From the NCBI RefSeq assembly GCF_037974355.1, contig NZ_CP150235.1, positions 6,572,001-6,636,000 on the forward strand: a DNA stretch of 64,000 nt, read 5' to 3'. A program made the translations under genes and the position numbers. Below are positions 59,131 to 64,000 of the stretch, one piece after another (position 1 is the stretch's first letter; every line of letters starts with the position of its first letter). Source of the stretch: Paenibacillus sp. FSL R5-0517 (lineage in GTDB: Bacteria; Bacillota; Bacilli; Paenibacillales; Paenibacillaceae). The notes under the pieces were generated by a model. That model was given only the letters and a program-made list of their open reading frames with translations, was not told where the DNA came from and ran no database searches.

Positions 59131-59988
59131 ATGACAACAGCTCAAACCGCACAACATTTACAATCCACAGTAAGTCTGCATAACGGTGTTTCTATGCCTT
59201 GGTTCGGATTAGGTGTATTTAAGGTAGAAGAAGGAACTGAATTGGTTGATGCTGTGAAAAATGCAATTAAACATGGCTACCGCAGTATCGATACTGCTGC
59301 AATATACGGTAATGAATCCGGTGTTGGACAAGCGATTGCAGAAGCTTTGCAAGAAAACAATTTGAAGCGCGAAGAACTGTTTGTTACATCTAAAGTATGG
59401 AATGCAGACCTCGGATATGAAGAGACACTTGCTGCTTTTGATACCACATTGAACAAACTAGGATTGGAATACCTGGATCTGTATCTGATTCATTGGCCTA
59501 AGGCAGGCAAATACAAAGCAGCCTGGAAAGCCATGGAGGAGCTGTACGCAGCCGGCCGCATTAAGGCCATCGGTGTGAGTAACTTCCAGATTCATCACCT
59601 CGAAGACCTGATGCAGGATGCCGAAGTGAAACCGATGATCAATCAGGTGGAATACCACCCTCGCCTGACTCAGGTAGAACTCAAGGCTTTCTGCGAAAAG
59701 CATGGTATCCAGCTCGAAGCATGGTCACCTCTGATGCAAGGTCAGCTGTTGGACAATCCAGTACTCACGGCTATTGCTTCAGCCAAAGGCAAATCCGTTG
59801 CACAAGTCATCCTGCGTTGGGATCTGCAAAATGGAGTCATTACCATTCCGAAGTCCACCAAGGAACACCGGATTATTGAAAATTCCTCCATCTTCGACTT
59901 TGAACTTTCCAATGAAGAGATGGATCAGATCAGTGCTCTGAACGAAGATGTACGCGTTGGACCTGATCCGGACAACTTCGATTTTTAA
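59131..59988 (+). CDS. Aldo/keto reductase, YvgN/diketogluconate reductase type
   Basis: NADPH-dependent aldo/keto reductase (AKR5 type) of 285 aa. Landmarks: SMPWFGLGVFKV (near residue 22), YRSIDTAAIYGNESGVGQAI (near 50; catalytic Asp and Tyr), VTSKVWN with the Lys near 84, LIHWPKAGKY with His near 117, GVSNFQIHHLEDL (near 149), EYHPRLTQ, and IPKSTKEHRIIEN (near 240-255, binding NADPH). Relatives YvgN and YtbE reduce methylglyoxal and other aldehydes. AAGGAGG lies 8 bases upstream of ATG. It is monocistronic with a strong terminator. Confidence 0.95.
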   Translation: MTTAQTAQHLQSTVSLHNGVSMPWFGLGVFKVEEGTELVDAVKNAIKHGYRSIDTAAIYGNESGVGQAIAEALQENNLKREELFVTSKVWNADLGYEETLAAFDTTLNKLGLEYLDLYLIHWPKAGKYKAAWKAMEELYAAGRIKAIGVSNFQIHHLEDLMQDAEVKPMINQVEYHPRLTQVELKAFCEKHGIQLEAWSPLMQGQLLDNPVLTAIASAKGKSVAQVILRWDLQNGVITIPKSTKEHRIIENSSIFDFELSNEEMDQISALNEDVRVGPDPDNFDF

Positions 59989-60025
59989 TGAATAACCTTT
60001 TGCGAGCCTGTGTTGTTTGACATAA

Positions 60026-60071
60026 CATAACGAAAAACCACCGGACCAGGAGCCGATGGTTTTTCGTTATA
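60026..60071. terminator. Bidirectional terminator between AKR and chitinase genes
   Basis: ATAACGAAAAACCA and TGGTTTTTCGTTAT pair perfectly over 14 bases, with an inner GG/CC. It lies between convergent genes. Confidence 0.85.
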
Positions 60072-60142
60072 CTCTCTTCCCTATAGCCAAACCTCGCTAA
60101 CACTGCATAATTCAATTCAAAATGAGGTATTGCATATTTTAA

Positions 60143-62242
60143 CTATTGAACCTGCCACAATGCAGGAACATTGGAAGGTTCCCACCCAGGCAAGGAAGTG
60201 TGGGACTGCAAACATTTATACGTCTTGCCGCTATACGTGACCAGTTGTCCTACAGTATAGGCTGTATTCGCCTGCCAGGCGGAAACGCCCGGGTTCGTCG
60301 TTCCTGCTGCCGTTTTCACAGTCAACGCATTGCTCGCAACAGAACTATTCCCCGCCGCATCCTTTGCTTTTACCGTAAATGTATACGAGGTATCCGCAGC
60401 GAGCCCACTGATCGTTGCTGTCGTTCCGGTGACAGATGTCGCCAAAGCCGTTCCATTGTACACATCATAACCCGTTACACCCACGTTATCCGTAGATGCC
60501 GCCCAGCTCAGCGTTATGCTGGATGCCGTTTGCGCTGTCGATGCCAGGTTCATCGGTGCAGTTGGCGCTTGTGTATCACCTCCAGGCTGAGTCGTGGTGC
60601 TTACAGTTACAGCATTACTGGCTGCAGACAGATTACCTGCCGCATCTTTTGCTTTGATCGTAAAGGTATAGGAAGTACCCGCGGACAGACCGCTGATTGT
60701 TGCGGTCGTTCCGTTGACGGAGGCAGCAAGATTGGCACCATTGTAGACGTTATACCCGGTAACCCCGACATTATCCGTTGAAGCATTCCAAGCGAGCGTC
60801 ACCGAGTTGACCGTCACACCTGTCGAGCGGGCATTTCCCGGTACGCTTGGCGCCGTCGTATCTGCTGGAGGTACTGTACCTCCGGTAGGCAGATCGGCTT
60901 TTAGTTTATTTTGGAGTGTTTTGTTGCGGTCACCGCTAAGCTCCCAGAACATCGCACCGCCGAGCCCCTTGCTCTTGATATAAGCGGTTTTATATCCAAT
61001 CGACTCCGCATCATCATAGCTAATAAAACGCTTGTTGGATGCATTATAGAGATATGGCACTTTGGCCGTATCATTCCAGTAACGCGTGTACCCGTTTTTG
61101 TTAATGTAGTTGGTCTCCAGATCATAGAAGTCAAAGGAACCTGCTTCCCATGTTCCAACGGAGGAACCTCCCGTACAGGTCTGATACTGGCCATTGCCCG
61201 CCTGTGCGCATCCATCCCAGCCGCGGCCATAGAATGGAACACCAAGCACAAGTTTGGCGGCCGGCACGCCAGCATTCAAATGTCCTTGTGCTCCGGCAGC
61301 CACATTAAATGTATTGGCATCCGGCACCCCGGCAGTCGAAGCCGCAGGGTCATAGTTCAACGGCGCGTTATGCGCGCTGACTTTTTGCCAGGCCCCGTTA
61401 AAGTCGTATGTCATAATATTAATCCAGTCGACGATGGCCGCTATATTGGCAAGCTCTGTATTCGCAGCATAGGTCGTCGACGCACCGCTTGCAATCGTAA
61501 GCAGATACTTCTTGCCGTCCACAGCTCCCGCAGCATCCAGCTTCTCACGGATTTTGCTCAGAAGCAGCGTGTAATTTTGCTTATCCTCAGGACGTTTGCT
61601 GTTACCATCAAGCCCGCCTGATACCGGATACTCCCAGTCCAGATCCACCCCGTCAAAGTTGTATTTTCGCAGGAAATCCACGGCAGAGTTCGCAAATACT
61701 TCTCGCGTTGCAGCAGTCGCAGCTACATCAGAGAAGCGGTTGGACCACGTCCATCCTCCCACAGAGATGATTGTCTTCAGATTAGGATTGATTTGTTTCA
61801 GCTTGTTCAGCTGATTGATATTGCCTGCAATGGGTTGATCCCATGTATCCCCTGCAAATGTCTTCCCTGTATCGATCCAAGGATCGCCAAGTACAATTGT
61901 TCCGTTGGGCACATTAATTGTCTGACTTTTTTCATTCTGACAAGTCCAAGTCACAGGATTTGGGCCCGAAGGGTCCGGATTCCCATGAACACCGTTCCAG
62001 CAAATATCGGCAAACGCATAGTTGATATGCGTGACCTTGGTTGGGTCGATATCTGTTACATTATAGTTTCTCCCGTACGCAGCCCAGGACGGATAGTAAC
62101 CAACAATTTTATAAGAATCTGCTGCCGCCGCCGTAGCGGGTTGGAGCACAAAAGAAGGAACAATGATGGATAAGAGCAGGGATAGACCCAGGAGAAACTT
62201 TGCGGTTTTCTTGAAAGCAGTGTGTTTATTGAAAGGTATCAT
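60143..62242 (-). CDS. Secreted GH18 chitinase with two FN3 and a C-terminal chitin-binding module
   Basis: Extracellular chitinase of 699 aa. A Sec signal peptide (residues 1-41, ending ATAAAADSYK) is followed by a GH18 catalytic barrel (about 43-450), with the acid/base motif FDGVDLDWEYP (Glu near residue 203) and SVGGWTWSNRF. Two fibronectin-III modules (about 462-550 and 557-645) share DNVGVTGY and KDAAGN with each other, and a CBM5/12 chitin-binding module (about 652-699) ends WEPSNVPALWQVQ. It begins directly at the stop of the upstream chitinase gene, with AAGGAGG inside that gene's end. It degrades chitin outside the cell. The layout resembles ChiA-type enzymes of Bacillus. Confidence 0.95.
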   Translation of the reverse strand: MIPFNKHTAFKKTAKFLLGLSLLLSIIVPSFVLQPATAAAADSYKIVGYYPSWAAYGRNYNVTDIDPTKVTHINYAFADICWNGVHGNPDPSGPNPVTWTCQNEKSQTINVPNGTIVLGDPWIDTGKTFAGDTWDQPIAGNINQLNKLKQINPNLKTIISVGGWTWSNRFSDVAATAATREVFANSAVDFLRKYNFDGVDLDWEYPVSGGLDGNSKRPEDKQNYTLLLSKIREKLDAAGAVDGKKYLLTIASGASTTYAANTELANIAAIVDWINIMTYDFNGAWQKVSAHNAPLNYDPAASTAGVPDANTFNVAAGAQGHLNAGVPAAKLVLGVPFYGRGWDGCAQAGNGQYQTCTGGSSVGTWEAGSFDFYDLETNYINKNGYTRYWNDTAKVPYLYNASNKRFISYDDAESIGYKTAYIKSKGLGGAMFWELSGDRNKTLQNKLKADLPTGGTVPPADTTAPSVPGNARSTGVTVNSVTLAWNASTDNVGVTGYNVYNGANLAASVNGTTATISGLSAGTSYTFTIKAKDAAGNLSAASNAVTVSTTTQPGGDTQAPTAPMNLASTAQTASSITLSWAASTDNVGVTGYDVYNGTALATSVTGTTATISGLAADTSYTFTVKAKDAAGNSSVASNALTVKTAAGTTNPGVSAWQANTAYTVGQLVTYSGKTYKCLQSHTSLPGWEPSNVPALWQVQ

Positions 62243-63814
62243 CTAATACACAACCTCCTTTGTCGTTTGCGTACTCAGCCCGTTCAGGAACGGACGATGT
62301 GCGCTCGAAAACTGATTATTCGTATATGCGTCCCAGTTGATTGACCAGGTCATAATCCCTTTTATCCCCGCATAGCCCGCAGGCTGGCGCAAAGTATAGG
62401 AACCGCCGTACGACACACCTTTGATCAGATAATTCAGCGCCTTCTGCAGATCGGCTGGCGTGGTATACCCACCTCCGGCAGCCTGTTGGGAAGCCGGTAC
62501 GCCGATGGCAATCTGATCCGGTCGCAAGGCACTAAAGTAAGGACCGGAGCTGCCGCCTACATGAAAGCCCTGAAGCAGCATCTCAGCCATAGCCACATGG
62601 AAATCAGCTGTTCCCTGGGCGTAAGAGCGCCCATCCAGACCCACCATGGAGCCCGTGTTATAGTGCTGTACATGAAGCAGGGTCAGGTCATTACGCAAAG
62701 CATGGATGACTGGCAGGTATGCTCCCCAAGGACCACCGTAGCTTAGATATCCCCCCTGTACATAGGCCGTCTCCGGCGCAGCCGTCAGGATGAAATTGGC
62801 GCCGAAGTGTGACTTAACCGCTTTCACACCTTGGATGAAGTTAACAATTTTCGGTGTAGTTGGACTACGGAAATCGGTATCCCCTGCATTCAGAGACAGG
62901 GAGCTTCCTTCCAGGTCGATGTCGAGACCATTGAAACCATAGGTGGAAATGATTGATTTTAACGAATCTTCGAATTGCTGTCTCTTGGTTGCGTCGGTAA
63001 GTTCAATGGTACCGTTGGCTCCGCCCATGGAAAGCAGTACTTTTTTCCCTTGGCTTTGCAGGTAGGCAATATCGGATTTGAATTCGGCTACCGTCGCATT
63101 GTATGGAGTAAAAGCAAGTGTTCCGCTGCCATGTGAAATCGGTTCGGCAAAGGAGACATTAATGACGTCATAGGCTGTTGATACATTACGAAGTCTGATA
63201 TTCGTTGAACCATTATCGAAGTTGTGCCAGTAGCCGATCAGCCATTTGCTGCCGGTTGGCCCAGGATTAGAAGAACCGTTGGAAGTTGTTACACTGAGGG
63301 AGGTGCTCGCAGCGGATATATTGCCTGCGGCATCTTTGGCTTTTACCGTAAATGCATAGGTCGTGCTGGCCGTCAGTCCTGTGACTACAACCGTTGTAGT
63401 TGAAGTACTTGTCACAAGAACGCCGTTCCGGTACACCTCATATGCCACTACGCCCACATTGTCCGTGGATGCATTCCAGGCAAGGCTAACGGAGGTGTTC
63501 GTTATGGCGGATGAAGTCAGACCCGCAGGAACAGAAGGTGGCGCCGTATCTGGCGTTGGCGTTTCGCCTCCCGAACCTTCCCCGACGTATTTCCACAACG
63601 CGGGTACAACAGAGGGCTCCCATCCGGTCAATGCCGTATGGGCCTGAATACACTCATAATCTTTATTTTGATAAGTGACGAGGTCTCCTTTCTTGTATGC
63701 GGTGCCTGCCTGCCACTGGGCGGCGGCATCGGCTCTCGGTACAAACCACAAAAGAAGTAGAAGAAATGCCAAAGCAAATGTAATAACCGGGCGGAATCGA
63801 ATAGCTTGATTCAA
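62243..63814 (-). CDS. Secreted GH18 chitinase with N-terminal chitin-binding and FN3 modules
   Basis: Extracellular chitinase of about 523 aa, the first gene of the pair. I choose TTG at 63814 because AGGAGGG lies 7 bases upstream; an in-frame ATG at 63847 would place that ribosome site inside the gene. The signal peptide (about residues 1-31, ending PRADAAA) is followed by a CBM5/12 module (about 32-80, ending WEPSVVPALW), an FN3 module (about 92-180) and a GH18 domain (about 187-515) with catalytic FNGLDIDLEG (Glu near residue 305) and SMGGANGTIEL. It resembles ChiD of Bacillus circulans. It is translated before the second chitinase with no gap between them. Confidence 0.93.
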   Translation of the reverse strand: MNQAIRFRPVITFALAFLLLLLWFVPRADAAAQWQAGTAYKKGDLVTYQNKDYECIQAHTALTGWEPSVVPALWKYVGEGSGGETPTPDTAPPSVPAGLTSSAITNTSVSLAWNASTDNVGVVAYEVYRNGVLVTSTSTTTVVVTGLTASTTYAFTVKAKDAAGNISAASTSLSVTTSNGSSNPGPTGSKWLIGYWHNFDNGSTNIRLRNVSTAYDVINVSFAEPISHGSGTLAFTPYNATVAEFKSDIAYLQSQGKKVLLSMGGANGTIELTDATKRQQFEDSLKSIISTYGFNGLDIDLEGSSLSLNAGDTDFRSPTTPKIVNFIQGVKAVKSHFGANFILTAAPETAYVQGGYLSYGGPWGAYLPVIHALRNDLTLLHVQHYNTGSMVGLDGRSYAQGTADFHVAMAEMLLQGFHVGGSSGPYFSALRPDQIAIGVPASQQAAGGGYTTPADLQKALNYLIKGVSYGGSYTLRQPAGYAGIKGIMTWSINWDAYTNNQFSSAHRPFLNGLSTQTTKEVVY

Positions 63815-64000
63815 GCAAAATCCCTCCTGTATTAAGGATACGTTCACCTTGCAAACAAGGCATCAGTCGCTCACCTGTATCTGATCTTTGATCGATTAGA
63901 GCCAGCCTCATTCAGCCATCTGATGTTGGTGTCGCTTCACTCCCTTCCCTTATCAAAATGGACCTTCCCTCTCGTTTTCTCTTTCAGCAGACATCACCAA
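63815..64000. other. Upstream region of the chitinase operon
   Basis: About 185 bases up to the window edge. It should hold the chitinase promoter; I see no clear -35/-10 pair or catabolite-response site, and no gene. Confidence 0.4.

Noticed and set aside
1..64000. CRISPR array, prophage, rRNA or tRNA genes
   Set aside because: No regularly spaced identical repeats, no phage structural genes and no rRNA or tRNA sequence were seen.

Overview
The window looks like chromosome from a Paenibacillus-type bacterium: a Gram-positive, spore-forming Firmicute of moderate GC. Strong AGGAGG-type ribosome sites precede most genes. Low-GC Gram-positive families are present, including a Spo0E-like phosphatase, GlnL, CsbD, LytR-CpsA-Psr, DUF1641 with type-2 NADH dehydrogenase, and DUF2339. 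Two secreted GH18 chitinases and many two-component systems also fit. No rRNA, tRNA, CRISPR array, phage or complete insertion sequence is visible. The genus is inferred from gene content, not from a marker gene.

Layout. 0-9.5 kb: an OmpR-type sensor/regulator pair (sensor cut by the window edge), a YhfK-like reductase, a DUF1641 + NDH-2 operon, CsbD, a sugar-nucleotide-type epimerase divergent from a YjlB-like cupin, a DUF1835/DUF3658 protein and a TVP38 membrane protein. 9.6-19 kb: an HNH nuclease with a long disordered GC-rich insert, preceded by an unlisted 49-aa CxxC protein; an acyltransferase; a photolyase; and a SARP-like response regulator with a 1031-aa sensor that carries two kinase cores. 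19.3-32 kb: metabolic and regulatory genes, including NamA, a 4-OT tautomerase, PepT, a YeiL-like Crp regulator, a soluble MCP, an alanine/glutamine symporter divergent from an orphan GlnL, a 58-aa Spo0E-like protein, an acetate transporter and a thioesterase. 31-37.7 kb: a nitrite assimilation locus (nirB, nirD, an FNT channel, cobA) with a divergent ANTAR regulator and a TrpD2-like gene. Its leader has a consensus promoter, a hairpin with an ANTAR-type hexaloop and an intrinsic terminator.

40-46.7 kb: a two-component system divergent from a three-gene operon of a VTC-type polyphosphate polymerase domain, DUF4956 and a DUF4353 beta-helix lipoprotein. This is the strongest candidate for a poorly described system. 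46.8-50.8 kb: a membrane-anchored methyltransferase, an FHA-winged-helix regulator, a small membrane peptide, then an AT-rich patch with a lipoprotein, a SUKH immunity-type gene broken by one in-frame stop, and a small unknown. 50.8-64 kb: DUF2339, an LCP transferase, two aldo/keto reductases, MarR, an HxlR/AIM24 operon divergent from an MFS exporter, and two tandem chitinases.

Repeats are a second theme. Three copies of one ~170-230-bp structured intergenic element lie at about 20.9, 22.6 and 37.8 kb, and at least three other palindromic intergenic elements occur. Several divergent gene pairs have clear inverted-repeat operators between them.
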